Source: Crocinitomicaceae bacterium (GTDB lineage: Bacteria; Bacteroidota; Bacteroidia; Flavobacteriales_D; Crocinitomicaceae). From it: DNA of 64,000 nucleotides. The DNA lies in NCBI GenBank assembly GCA_024643725.1, contig JAHEMJ010000013.1, positions 1 through 64,000 of the forward strand. The letters are read 5' to 3'. Each line of letters starts with the position of its first letter. The first letter of the stretch is position 1. The position numbers and the translations under genes are program-made. The notes beneath the pieces were generated by a model. That model ran no database searches and was not told the origin of the DNA. It worked only from the letters and a program-made list of their open reading frames with translations. Shown here in pieces: positions 9,063 to 18,950 of the stretch.

Positions 9063-10526
9063 ATGCTAAATACGAACAATTACTTTTCAAAAGCCGCAAG
9101 TATCAACTGGGATAGTCTACCCGAAGCCCTTACAAAAGGACATAAACTTGTAGAAGGAGCATCACAAAATAACTGGGCTGCATACAATTCAAACGAAAAT
9201 ATCAAACGCGTTGTTGATGCATATTTCCAAAAGCTAACGGAATACCTGGATAAAAATCCTAGCTCAGTGGTGGCTACTTCAAAGTCATTGCCAACAAAAA
9301 CCGTAAAGTCAAGTCCAAAACCTGCTGCGGCAAAGCCAGCAGCTGCAACGCGAAATATGCCACCTAAAAAAGCAGCGGTTGAAAAAGAACAATACGATAG
9401 CGAAGATGTAGAACTCATTGATACCGATGTTCAATTTATCAAACGTTATGCAGCCATGCATGGAAAGGTTAAAAGTCAGGCTCAAATATTAACTCTCTTA
9501 CACAGTCTGCAAAAAGCCATTATTGAACGCAGAATAGGAAAGGACTCCCCTTACGCCAAGGAGATTGATATGATGCAGAAACAACTGATTTCCTGTTACG
9601 AAAAAATAGGCGACATGGCAGAAATCAAGATTGACAGCAAAAACTTAAAACGCTACCTTGAAATTGCACATAGTCAGGAAGGCATGTTTTCTGTTTCCTT
9701 ATTAAAGTCCTACATCGCACTCAATGGAAAGAAAGATGTAAAAGACAGGTCGCAAAGGTTATTTAACCGCATAAAAAAGGCTGTTGAGCAAGGAAAGATC
9801 ACTAAATCGGACAAGTATGCCGATAAGTTAAATGAAGCCTACCAAACGCTTAAAAACTACATTGACGGTGATTCGGCGATGCTCAATATCAACAAGGCAC
9901 AGCTTAATGGATTAATGGGCATTTTGGGCGAAAACTTGTTCCATCAAAAAAAAAGCCTCAGCGGTTACGACGATGACAATGGAATGATTGTGAGTTCAGG
10001 TGAATTGCTTGCCATGGATTTCCAAACCATAGGCTTACAAGGTCGATACAAAGAACTCATTGGTGATCCGAGTGTAGGTTTCACAGCCATGGTTTACGGG
10101 CTACCAAAGTCTGGAAAATCAACCATGTGCTTGGACTTTGCAAACTACCTAGCAGCAAACCACGGTAAGGTATTGTACTGCGCCATTGAAGAAGGATTTG
10201 GCTATACCCTAAAAGAAAAAATTGAACGCTTAAAAGCGCATCACTCAAACCTGTATATAACCGACCGTGTTCCTGAAAATCTGAATGATTTTAACTTCGT
10301 GTTCATTGATAGCGTTTCCAAAGCAGGAATGGATGTCAACGACATTGACGCATTAAGAAAAATGCACCCTGAAGTCTCTTTTATTTTTATCTACCACACC
10401 ACCAAGGAAGGAAAATTCAAAGGCGTGAATGAACACGCCCATGAAGTTGATGTAATTGTACAGGTTGAAAAGGGAAAAGCAACTTCCACGGGCAGGTTTA
10501 ATGCTGGTGGGGTGATGGAGATTTAA
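9063..10526 (+). CDS. RecA/RadA-like P-loop ATPase with N-terminal extension
   Basis: VYGLPKSGKSTMCLDFANYLA Walker A; FVFIDSVSKAG Walker B-like. Confidence 0.7.
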   Translation: MLNTNNYFSKAASINWDSLPEALTKGHKLVEGASQNNWAAYNSNENIKRVVDAYFQKLTEYLDKNPSSVVATSKSLPTKTVKSSPKPAAAKPAAATRNMPPKKAAVEKEQYDSEDVELIDTDVQFIKRYAAMHGKVKSQAQILTLLHSLQKAIIERRIGKDSPYAKEIDMMQKQLISCYEKIGDMAEIKIDSKNLKRYLEIAHSQEGMFSVSLLKSYIALNGKKDVKDRSQRLFNRIKKAVEQGKITKSDKYADKLNEAYQTLKNYIDGDSAMLNINKAQLNGLMGILGENLFHQKKSLSGYDDDNGMIVSSGELLAMDFQTIGLQGRYKELIGDPSVGFTAMVYGLPKSGKSTMCLDFANYLAANHGKVLYCAIEEGFGYTLKEKIERLKAHHSNLYITDRVPENLNDFNFVFIDSVSKAGMDVNDIDALRKMHPEVSFIFIYHTTKEGKFKGVNEHAHEVDVIVQVEKGKATSTGRFNAGGVMEI

Positions 10527-10873
10527 TAAGTGCCATCAACGGTTGCAATAACATAAGCACCGCTGCTTGTTTGTTGCGCCAATACTTTTCCGTCTTTGAT
10601 TATTTTGACTGTAACGGTTCCGCTACCTGTGTTGTTTTGAGCAGACATATATAACCATCGCGTACCCGTTTGTGTCCAGGTGTATGTCCATCCACTGCCA
10701 ACATTTGCATACTGGACAGTTCCACTTGGTGCACCTTCACAGGTAATGCTATAATCGTCAGCAGAACCGCTCACTTCATATTTGTAACTTGACTGCATAG
10801 ATTCTTTAGAGCACCCAGTAATTGAAATAAAAATCATAGCAAAAAATGCGAATCCGATTGTTTTGACACTCAT
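10523..10873 (-). CDS. Small lipoprotein
   Basis: Signal peptide with lipobox ISITGC. Confidence 0.65.
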   Translation of the reverse strand: MSVKTIGFAFFAMIFISITGCSKESMQSSYKYEVSGSADDYSITCEGAPSGTVQYANVGSGWTYTWTQTGTRWLYMSAQNNTGSGTVTVKIIKDGKVLAQQTSSGAYVIATVDGTY

Positions 10874-10875
10874 GG

Positions 10876-11421
10876 TTAGAGCATTTTAGTTTTTGCCTGT
10901 TCGAGCAACCCATACAATGTTGTTAGATCAGCAGCTTCAAGCCAAACATAACTTTTCCCATCAAATTTTTCTAGTTTCAAATAACAAGACCAAGCACCTT
11001 TGCTTGTAAAGCATCCTGCCTCAAAACCACCACGACTTCTATAATATACTTCAGTGTAGTTTGTTGGTACAGTGATCATAACCTTTTCTTGCATTAATTT
11101 AATTGATTTCATAAGACCATCAATTTCATCGACATCAAGAACGGCCACTTTTGTGTCTGTAGAATATTGGGTTACAACATCGACTTCAAATTTGAGAGCG
11201 GATTTTTTTACACTCGAAATTAAATCAGTGTAATACAATACTTGAACTTTTGCTTTTTTCAATGAGCCAACTTCCACAAACTCTTTTTGCATAAGTGTTC
11301 CAGCTTTTGCTGAAAAGGCTTCGGCATTACTGATCTCTTTCTCTTTGGTAGGGGTTTGTGCAAAAATCTGTGCAGCAAACAGAACTGACATCATCAGGGT
11401 TACAATTTTTTTAGACTTCAT
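10876..11421 (-). CDS. Secreted hypothetical protein
   Basis: N-terminal signal peptide MKSKKIVTLMMSVLFAAQIFAQ. Confidence 0.65.
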   Translation of the reverse strand: MKSKKIVTLMMSVLFAAQIFAQTPTKEKEISNAEAFSAKAGTLMQKEFVEVGSLKKAKVQVLYYTDLISSVKKSALKFEVDVVTQYSTDTKVAVLDVDEIDGLMKSIKLMQEKVMITVPTNYTEVYYRSRGGFEAGCFTSKGAWSCYLKLEKFDGKSYVWLEAADLTTLYGLLEQAKTKML

Positions 11422-11536
11422 ATTTATTTGAGTTAATTATTAATGTCGACAAAATAACCCAATCTTTTTGCCAAATAGGGTCAACTACTTGGTAGGTTGC
11501 AATCATTTGACTTTATTTGTCAAAATATTTTTCAAC

Positions 11537-12427
11537 ATGTTTAATCAGAATAGAATTTACAGGCTATTTCAGCTGATAAATTACTTGAAAGCTCGCCCTG
11601 CAAAATCGGTGCGAAGCATCGAAACATTCCTAGACACATCTGAAAGAACAGTGTATCGGTATCTCGATTTACTAAAAGACCTTGGTTTTACTATTGAGAA
11701 AGACAGCAACAACAAAATATTTATTGCCGCTTCATCTGATATTGATCTTATTCCGTTTACACCCCAAGAAGCAGACTACCTTAAAAAACTCATATTATCC
11801 ACTGGAAAGAAAAATCAATTGGCCCAGAGTGTTTTGCAAAAAGTGCAGCAATCTAGCGAAATAGAATTAGGGGCTGAAAGCTTATTTAAGGCGCACCTGG
11901 CAAAAATCGTGGAGCAAATTTCAGTAGCAATCATTGAAGGAAAGCAGCTTTTAATCAAAGGGTATAGTTCTGCCAACAGTCAAAGTGTTTCAGACCGCGT
12001 GGTAGAGCCCACATGTTTTACTGATAATTACGATGCTGTTTCAGCATTTGAAATAAAAACAAGGCTCAATAAGTATTACAATATTGAGCGAATGGCTAGC
12101 GTAGAAGTGTTAGAAACACCCATGAAACATGAAGCCCAACATGAATTTTACAAGCCCGATATTTTTGGATTCCAAGGCAAAAGCATAAACAAAGAAATTG
12201 AATTGCAAATGTCCATGCGTGCCTGTTTATTGCTAAAGGAAGAGTACCCAATGAGTGCCGCATTCATAAAGCCAATTCCAGAAACTGGCAAGTATTATTT
12301 CAAGGCAAATGTGCAAAGCTTCAAGGCGCCAGGGCGTTTTGTTTTGGGCTTTTTAGAAGAAGTACAAGTGGTTGGCTCAAAAGAATTTATCCGCTACATA
12401 CAGCGGGTAGTTCAAAAGAATAATTAG
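11537..12427 (+). CDS. HTH / WYL-type transcriptional regulator
   Basis: MFNQNRIYRLFQLINYLK...DTSERTVYRYLDLLKDLGFTIEKDSNN HTH plus WYL-like C-terminal architecture; start moved from 11468 to MFNQ. Confidence 0.75.
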   Translation: MFNQNRIYRLFQLINYLKARPAKSVRSIETFLDTSERTVYRYLDLLKDLGFTIEKDSNNKIFIAASSDIDLIPFTPQEADYLKKLILSTGKKNQLAQSVLQKVQQSSEIELGAESLFKAHLAKIVEQISVAIIEGKQLLIKGYSSANSQSVSDRVVEPTCFTDNYDAVSAFEIKTRLNKYYNIERMASVEVLETPMKHEAQHEFYKPDIFGFQGKSINKEIELQMSMRACLLLKEEYPMSAAFIKPIPETGKYYFKANVQSFKAPGRFVLGFLEEVQVVGSKEFIRYIQRVVQKNN

Positions 12428-12666
12428 TTCTTTTTACGTCTGTATTTCCCTCTCGTTTGATAATAGTACCTGGATCTATTTTGACTTTTAATCGCGTTCT
12501 TTTTGGTACTTACAGGCATGCGTACGTATCCCTTTCTAAATTTGCCTTTATAGTCAATGCTCGGTTTTACATAAACGGGCTTTCTTGCGCTACCTGATTC
12601 TGAATTGTTATCACAGGCGGAAACAAATAGAACAGCAAGTACAATAAATAAAAACTTAATTTTCAT
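12424..12666 (-). CDS. Small lipoprotein
   Basis: MKIKFLFIVLAVLFVSACDNN lipobox; start moved to the internal Met. Confidence 0.55.
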   Translation of the reverse strand: MKIKFLFIVLAVLFVSACDNNSESGSARKPVYVKPSIDYKGKFRKGYVRMPVSTKKNAIKSQNRSRYYYQTRGKYRRKKN

Positions 12667-12911
12667 GAAACCAATATTTGCCAAACCACAAAGACCACCG
12701 CTAGCGGAATGCTTAACAAAAACACCAGGCTAACCAGGCAACCCTTGGAAGTTTTGTTATACACTTTATTGTACAACGCTTTCTTTGGATCCGTTATCCA
12801 TCCCATTCCTCTAGGAGCCTTAAAGCCTAAGTTGTGGCGAATGATACGCTTAACCGAAGTACGGGCAGCAATTCGTTTGGTGAGTGACGGTATGCGGAAT
12901 CCGAATTTCAT
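12663..12911 (-). CDS. Small conserved-looking protein with C-terminal TM segment
   Basis: MKFGFRIPSLTKRIAARTSVKRIIRHNLGFKAPRGMGWITDPKKALYNKVYN...; internal Met at 12911 preferred. Confidence 0.5.
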   Translation of the reverse strand: MKFGFRIPSLTKRIAARTSVKRIIRHNLGFKAPRGMGWITDPKKALYNKVYNKTSKGCLVSLVFLLSIPLAVVFVVWQILVS

Positions 12912-12919
12912 TTTTATTT

Positions 12920-13867
12920 CTATAATTTCTTTTCTGATGCGAGTCTCCAATATTGATAGCCTATTGCTGTTAATCTGCAAGATTTAGAATTCATTGCTGC
13001 ATAATACATGTGTTCTTCATCTACAGGTACAACAAGTCCAATTGTGACATATTCTTGAAGTAGTTTAAACGTTTTCACTTTCTGCATATCATGATTTTCA
13101 AAAGTGTCTTCAAATTCAGGGTCCAAATTAAAATGTTCATTTGGGCTAGGAAATAATTCAACAATCATTCTAAGCTTATCAATTGGAACTCGTGGATTTA
13201 TTTTTCTTAATTGAACAAATTTTGAAACATTGGTTTTAAATATAGGTCTTTGATCCCACGCACCTAATGCTTCATCTACATAAGCATAAACACTACCTGG
13301 AGTTACATTCCCTCTTAAATCGGCTGCTCCACCTTCAAATGCATCTAAAAGAAGGGAAGTGAAAACTCCACCACCATTTACTTCTATGGAAGATTCGTTA
13401 TCTCTACAAGCAGTTAAAACTGTAATACCATCGGAAATCTGTGCTAAAGTTGAATCGCCAAAATTAGGATTCCCAAATATTCCTGAATGACAACAATCAA
13501 GAATAATTACTTTGTCTCTTGCACCTGAACGATTAGCTATTTTAAGAATATCATCCATGCTTATTCCTTCATCATAACTTTTATAATCACTAGTTACAAG
13601 ATAACCGCCAGTTGATTTAATTAATCCATGTCCTGAAAAATAAAAAAGAGCTACATCAGATTTTCCTTCAAATAGTTTTTCAATTGCTTCCCGAATCTTA
13701 ACTTTATTAGCAGATTCACCTGGATCAGTTATTAATTTGACACTAAAGTTTGGTGAGCCGTCCGAATGTTTTTCTAAAACATTTGCAATTTCAATTGCAT
13801 CCTTGACACAGCCATTAAGAGGTGCAGAAGGATAATTATTAATTCCTATTACTAGTGCCTTTCTCAT
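12920..13867 (-). CDS. Caspase-like (peptidase C14) protease, candidate type IV Thoeris effector
   Basis: ALVIGINNYPSAPLNGCVKDA, catalytic FYFSGHG and VIILDCCHSG dyad. Confidence 0.85.
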   Translation of the reverse strand: MRKALVIGINNYPSAPLNGCVKDAIEIANVLEKHSDGSPNFSVKLITDPGESANKVKIREAIEKLFEGKSDVALFYFSGHGLIKSTGGYLVTSDYKSYDEGISMDDILKIANRSGARDKVIILDCCHSGIFGNPNFGDSTLAQISDGITVLTACRDNESSIEVNGGGVFTSLLLDAFEGGAADLRGNVTPGSVYAYVDEALGAWDQRPIFKTNVSKFVQLRKINPRVPIDKLRMIVELFPSPNEHFNLDPEFEDTFENHDMQKVKTFKLLQEYVTIGLVVPVDEEHMYYAAMNSKSCRLTAIGYQYWRLASEKKL

Positions 13868-13870
13868 ATT

Positions 13871-14284
13871 TTACGATAACTTTCTAATGCCTGTAATTAT
13901 TGATTCTGTGTTCCAGCCTACTATAAGGTCTGCTGCATCTGTTACAACCTTACTTGTTCTTTCTGAACCCCAAGGTTCAATTGCTAGAATTGGTTTTTTA
14001 ATTGAAAATTCTCTTGTAGCAATTAAAATTTCCTTATTAATCCATTTACTATGTGTGCTATAAACTCCTGACATTAAAATCACAACATGACTTAATTGAA
14101 TTTGCCTCTTAATAGCCTCATACAATAATTTTTCATTTGGTGCATTATGAATAGGGTCGTCTTTAGGCACAGAAAAATTTTTGTACATAAAGTGTGACCT
14201 ATTATCTAGCATGCTAGTTAGCTTTATGTAAGCATCTGAATAATTCCAGGAATGACTAATAAAAAGATTATGTGTTTTTGACAT
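13871..14284 (-). CDS. TIR-like (MTH538/ThsB type) protein
   Basis: HNLFISHSWNYSDAY...YKNFSVPKDDPIH...VVILMSGVYSTHSKWINKEI (candidate catalytic Glu)...ILAIEPWGSE. Confidence 0.85.
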   Translation of the reverse strand: MSKTHNLFISHSWNYSDAYIKLTSMLDNRSHFMYKNFSVPKDDPIHNAPNEKLLYEAIKRQIQLSHVVILMSGVYSTHSKWINKEILIATREFSIKKPILAIEPWGSERTSKVVTDAADLIVGWNTESIITGIRKLS

Positions 14285-14307
14285 CTTTAATTGTTTAAAA
14301 TTATTTT

Positions 14308-17300
14308 TTACGCTCTCAACATCCTTTTGATTGTATCCTGCATCGCATGTTTAAATCCTTCATCCTGAGAAATTAATCGATACAGATCAAGTTCGTTTTT
14401 GCGTTGTTTACCCATGACTTCATCAAAGATTTTACTGAAAGCAATTTCTCTGTTTTGTACATCAGAATTGTCAGCATACTTTTCTTTGAAGTCGCTATGC
14501 TCTTTCATTTTCTGTGCGAGGTTCACAAACTTGGCTCTTTGTTCATCAGGTGTGGCTTCCCAACCTTGAAACCAGCGTTCGTTAAAGCTTTTAATAATTA
14601 AATCCAACTCGTCTTTTTCAGATTCAGCTCCATGAGCACCTCTTGGATTTGGATTCTGTGGGTCAACTTCTGTTTCTGATGCATCAAGGCCTATAGATGT
14701 ATTAAGCTTTACACGTTCTAAACCGTAGGTCGAAAGGTCAACGGAATTTAATAAACCATCTAAGGCATCTTTTTCATTGTCTACAATGATGAGTTTTGGA
14801 ATTAAGAATTTTAAAAACCAAAACAGTTTTTCCCAAGCCAGAACTTCATACGGCATGATGGAAGCCATCTGCCCGTATATTTTTACAAAATGTTTTGCTT
14901 TAATTTTATAATCTGCTTTTGCCTTGTCTTCTAACTCTAAAGTTGTATTAAATCTTTCAGCAGCAATATCAATTATCGGACTTAACTCTTGGGCATTTAC
15001 CCCTTTAAAATACTTTTCTACAAAATCTTCTACTTCACTCCATTCATAAACACCTGCATCATCCAAATTTGATTTTAATTCGTGAAGCACATTGATGTCT
15101 GTAGCTTTACTTAATGAGGTAGCAGTATAGAATGGGTCGAATGATTTCTTAATATCTTCAGTTGCATTGTAAAAATCAAGAATGAATAAATCTTCGGTTT
15201 TCTTTCCGAGTTTATCAGATGAACGATTTAATCTTGATAGAGCCTGAACAGCAATTACACCTTGCAGTTTTTTATCGACATACATGGCGGTTAATTTGGG
15301 TTGGTCATAACCTGTCAGATATTTATTTGCCACTACTAAAATTCGATATTCGTCCATATCAACATAACGAGCAATCTTGTCGCTGATATATCCAGGGTCT
15401 GTTGGTTTAGCTGTGTCAAGATGAGCAGGAAAGTCATTGATACTTTCCTCCGTATATTCAATTCCTTTTATTTTTTTAACTCCTGAAAAAGCAATTGCAA
15501 TCCTAAATGGATTTCCTCTTTCTTCAAGTAATGTTTTTAAAGAAAAATAATAGTTAATTGCGGATTCAATGCTTTGAGTAGCAACAATTGCTTTGGCTTT
15601 GCCTTTTAGTTTTTTGGTGTTTACCAATTTCGTTACAAAATGCTCCAGCATAATGTCCGCTTTAGTAGCAATGGTTTGCTTGTTTTGCTCTACATAGGTT
15701 CTTAGCTTCTTTTGAGCTTTTATAGAATCAAACAGTGGGTTCTCTTGAATTGACTTTTCAATTTCGTAGTAACTTTTGTAGGTTGTGTAATTAGCAAGCA
15801 CATCTAATATAAAACCTTCTTCAATGGCTTGTTTCATAGAATACAAATGAAAAGGCTTATATTTTCCATCGGCTTGTTTTACGCCAAAACGTTCTAGTGT
15901 ATTATTCTTAGGTGTTGCAGTAAAAGCCAGATATGATGCGTTACCACGCATTTTACGGGAACGCATGGCTTCTAATATCTTGTCTTGTGGGTCTTCGTCT
16001 TCTTCTTCATTCTCATCTGAAGTATTGCCCATAGCTTGGTTCATTTTACCTGCTGCTGTTCCACTTTGACTGCTGTGTGCTTCATCAATGATCACAGCAA
16101 ATCTTTTATCGCTTAAATCGGCAATGCCATCAACAATAAACGGAAACTTCTGAATTGTGGTAATAATTATTTTCTTTCCACTTTCTAAACTTTCTTTTAG
16201 CTCCTTAGATGAATAGGCAGGAGCTACAATGTTTTTTACTTCCGAAAATTCTTTGATGTTTTCTCGTAGCTGTTTGTCTAATAATCTTCTGTCAGTAACT
16301 ACAATTACCGAATCAAACAAAGGATTGGAAATGCCTTTGCTACCTGGTATTGTATCAGTTGCAGGGTATGTTTCAATCAGTTGATAGGCAGCCCAAGTAA
16401 TGGAATTAGATTTGCCAGAACCGGCCGAATGTTGTATTAAATAAGTTTGCCCAACGCCTTTTTTACTGGCATCCGAAATAAGTTTTCGCACCACATCCAA
16501 TTGGTGGTAACGGGGGAAATACAAGGTTTTCTTGTTTAATGGGTCGGTATCTTTTCCATCAAAACGAACAAAATGCTGAATAATATTGGCAACGCTGTTT
16601 CGTGTAAATATTTCTTCCCACAAATAAGCTGTTTTATGACCGAATGTATTGGGTGGATTTCCTTTTCCAAATAAGGGTTCTCGCTGCCCTAAATTAAAAG
16701 GTAAGAAGTAAGTGCTTGCACCATTCAACTTGGTGGTCATATACACTTCATCGGTATCAACAGCAAAGTGAACAATGCAACGCCCAAAGTTTAATAAGGG
16801 CTGCGTAATATCTCTTTTGTATTTGTATTGATTTTGTCCATGCACCTTTGCATTCTGACCTGTCCAATGATTTTTTAATTCCATGGTGGCAAAGGGTAAG
16901 CCGTTTACAAAAAGCACCATGTCTATTTCTTCGCCAGTATTGGTTAAGGAGTAACGAAGCTGACGGGTAGAACTAAATTGATTGCTTTCAAAATTTTCCT
17001 TCACCGTTTCGCTACTGCTGGCTAATGGCAAAGGATACATTAGGGTAAAGTGTGCATCATCTACATCTAAGCCTTTACGAAATGAACGAAGGATACCGTA
17101 TTTTTTTATCATACGGTCTAAGCGTTCCAATATTTTTAATTTCCAATCGCTTTGTTTTTGTAGTTTGGCTAATTCTTCTTTTTGGGTGCTTTGTAAAAAA
17201 TCCCAAAAGCGCTGTTCATCAATTGCATACTTCGCATTATAATCTTCCGGCAAGCCAATGTAGTAGCCATTACCACTGCGATACAATTCTGCGCGTTCAT

Positions 17301-17412
17301 TCACTGTATTGAAAGCAATATTTTGCTCTTTCAACTCTTCAAGGCAAGTACCTGTAAGTTTTTTTTCTATGGCTGACTCTAGAGCTTGTTCGTTGGTTTT
17401 AGATAGACTCAT
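14308..17412 (-). CDS. hsdR: Type I restriction endonuclease subunit R
   Basis: MVLFVNGLPFATMELKN nuclease motif; HSAGSGKSNSI Walker A; IDEAHSSQ; AFTATPKN. Confidence 0.93.
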   Translation of the reverse strand: MSLSKTNEQALESAIEKKLTGTCLEELKEQNIAFNTVNERAELYRSGNGYYIGLPEDYNAKYAIDEQRFWDFLQSTQKEELAKLQKQSDWKLKILERLDRMIKKYGILRSFRKGLDVDDAHFTLMYPLPLASSSETVKENFESNQFSSTRQLRYSLTNTGEEIDMVLFVNGLPFATMELKNHWTGQNAKVHGQNQYKYKRDITQPLLNFGRCIVHFAVDTDEVYMTTKLNGASTYFLPFNLGQREPLFGKGNPPNTFGHKTAYLWEEIFTRNSVANIIQHFVRFDGKDTDPLNKKTLYFPRYHQLDVVRKLISDASKKGVGQTYLIQHSAGSGKSNSITWAAYQLIETYPATDTIPGSKGISNPLFDSVIVVTDRRLLDKQLRENIKEFSEVKNIVAPAYSSKELKESLESGKKIIITTIQKFPFIVDGIADLSDKRFAVIIDEAHSSQSGTAAGKMNQAMGNTSDENEEEDEDPQDKILEAMRSRKMRGNASYLAFTATPKNNTLERFGVKQADGKYKPFHLYSMKQAIEEGFILDVLANYTTYKSYYEIEKSIQENPLFDSIKAQKKLRTYVEQNKQTIATKADIMLEHFVTKLVNTKKLKGKAKAIVATQSIESAINYYFSLKTLLEERGNPFRIAIAFSGVKKIKGIEYTEESINDFPAHLDTAKPTDPGYISDKIARYVDMDEYRILVVANKYLTGYDQPKLTAMYVDKKLQGVIAVQALSRLNRSSDKLGKKTEDLFILDFYNATEDIKKSFDPFYTATSLSKATDINVLHELKSNLDDAGVYEWSEVEDFVEKYFKGVNAQELSPIIDIAAERFNTTLELEDKAKADYKIKAKHFVKIYGQMASIMPYEVLAWEKLFWFLKFLIPKLIIVDNEKDALDGLLNSVDLSTYGLERVKLNTSIGLDASETEVDPQNPNPRGAHGAESEKDELDLIIKSFNERWFQGWEATPDEQRAKFVNLAQKMKEHSDFKEKYADNSDVQNREIAFSKIFDEVMGKQRKNELDLYRLISQDEGFKHAMQDTIKRMLRA

Positions 17413-18949
17413 TTTTTATTTTTTTTAATTCTTCTTGTCCTAATTGGGTAAGACGATACTTCTGTTTTTTACTTTTTGGCTTATCAGGAATTGTCATTTC
17501 AATCCATCTATTTTCTGTTGCAGGATCTAAATAGTTTTCATTAAAATTGGTTCTGTGTGATAATTCGAGTTTTGCCATCATTTCACTTCTGCTAATCTCA
17601 CCTTGCAGTATCCATAGTAACCGATGTGCCAAGTTTTCTATATGAATAAATTTTTGTTCATGTGCGGTATCATGTGCGGTATCATGTGCGGTATCATGTG
17701 CGGTATCATGTGCGGTATCATGTATTCCTTTTGCAGTAGCAGAGGGTCTCCATAAAATTACCTTAAATCCTTCATTAATAATAAATTCGGGAGCAATCAA
17801 ATCTGCTTCTTCAGAGAGTTTAATCATTTCTAAAATACCCGTTCCATACCTTTCAATATCGCCTGTTAAAAACATGCAATTTGCTAATAATGGATTGTGA
17901 GGGTAAGAGCCATGTGCCTTTGGAAGGTCGGATAGCTCTAATTCGTCGGGTAGGCTGCCGGGATTAAATATTTCTATTCGGTTTTTAAAAATGGATACTT
18001 GAATACTTGCCTTGCTATAATAGTCTCTGTGAGCAACTGCATTTATAATGGCTTCGGCAATGGCTCTACGAGGAATTTCATAGGTAGTACTTACCTGATT
18101 ATTTGCTTCTCGAGTACCTGTGCTAAGACTTATTTTAGAGAGTACAAAATCAACTGCGCGCTCTGCCATTTCAAAGGCAGTTCCACTAAATTCTTTATAA
18201 TCAGGAATCGGCTTTTCTACTACGAAACCATGAAAATGGGCACATTTTACAGTTGATGTTGTGAAAAAACGTTGTGGTTTTTTTCCAAAAGCTAAAATGG
18301 CACTGTTGGTTAATTCATGATTTCGGATAAGATTGAGGTGAATCAATACCTGCTCAATAGGGGCTGTCTCTGGCACCGGAAAATTTCGTTTTGCTCTTGC
18401 CGTGCGCACAAATTGCTGAATCAATAAAGGATCAATATCATCTATTGTAGCTTCGCTGTTTATACTTTCATCAAATTCGTGACTATTTATTTTGCCGGTT
18501 TGTTTCAAGTAGCGAACACATGAATTGTACACTTCTTTTTTTAAATCTTCGATGGTTTCAAAACGTTTGCGAGAAACATCATCGCCCACTTTTTTGATAA
18601 ATTTGAGTTCTTTAAGGTGGCGATTTTGATCCGTGTATCCTTTAATAAATACCCATTTTTGCAGAAAATTTCTTTTTGCTTCGTTATACTCATTTTCTGT
18701 GGGAGAAATGCCTTGAGCATCTTCAAATCCATAATCGTTACCCAAAATACCGATATAGATATTAGACGCAGCCACTTCGGCCAAATACACTTGAGACGCA
18801 CTATGACCATTGGCTGCTATTTCTTCAAATAAAAACACCTCAAAAAAACTTCCCAACAAGGCATCATTCCGGATGTATTGACCCAAAGCCTTACGCTCTA
18901 GTTCAAATTCCTTTTGCACACTACTGATGAATATTTTTAAAGGCTTCAT
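17399..18949 (-). CDS. DUF4062 plus GHKL-type ATPase (AlbA/HATPase_c_4-like) protein in the R-M operon
   Basis: IFISSVQKEFELERKALGQYIRND (DUF4062); AIAEAIINAVAHRDYY..IEIFNPGSLPD and GDIERYGTGILEMI. Confidence 0.8.
   Translation of the reverse strand: MKPLKIFISSVQKEFELERKALGQYIRNDALLGSFFEVFLFEEIAANGHSASQVYLAEVAASNIYIGILGNDYGFEDAQGISPTENEYNEAKRNFLQKWVFIKGYTDQNRHLKELKFIKKVGDDVSRKRFETIEDLKKEVYNSCVRYLKQTGKINSHEFDESINSEATIDDIDPLLIQQFVRTARAKRNFPVPETAPIEQVLIHLNLIRNHELTNSAILAFGKKPQRFFTTSTVKCAHFHGFVVEKPIPDYKEFSGTAFEMAERAVDFVLSKISLSTGTREANNQVSTTYEIPRRAIAEAIINAVAHRDYYSKASIQVSIFKNRIEIFNPGSLPDELELSDLPKAHGSYPHNPLLANCMFLTGDIERYGTGILEMIKLSEEADLIAPEFIINEGFKVILWRPSATAKGIHDTAHDTAHDTAHDTAHDTAHEQKFIHIENLAHRLLWILQGEISRSEMMAKLELSHRTNFNENYLDPATENRWIEMTIPDKPKSKKQKYRLTQLGQEELKKIKNESI
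17659..17718 (-). repeat. 12-bp coding minisatellite, 5 full copies (catgtgcggtat on +), encoding AHDT repeats
   Basis: Direct reading of the sequence. Confidence 0.97.
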
Positions 18950-18950
18950 G

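Noticed and set aside
11468-11536. N-terminal extension of the WYL regulator
   Set aside because: The extension lies over a palindromic regulatory region and lacks HTH features; Met at 11537 starts the expected domain.
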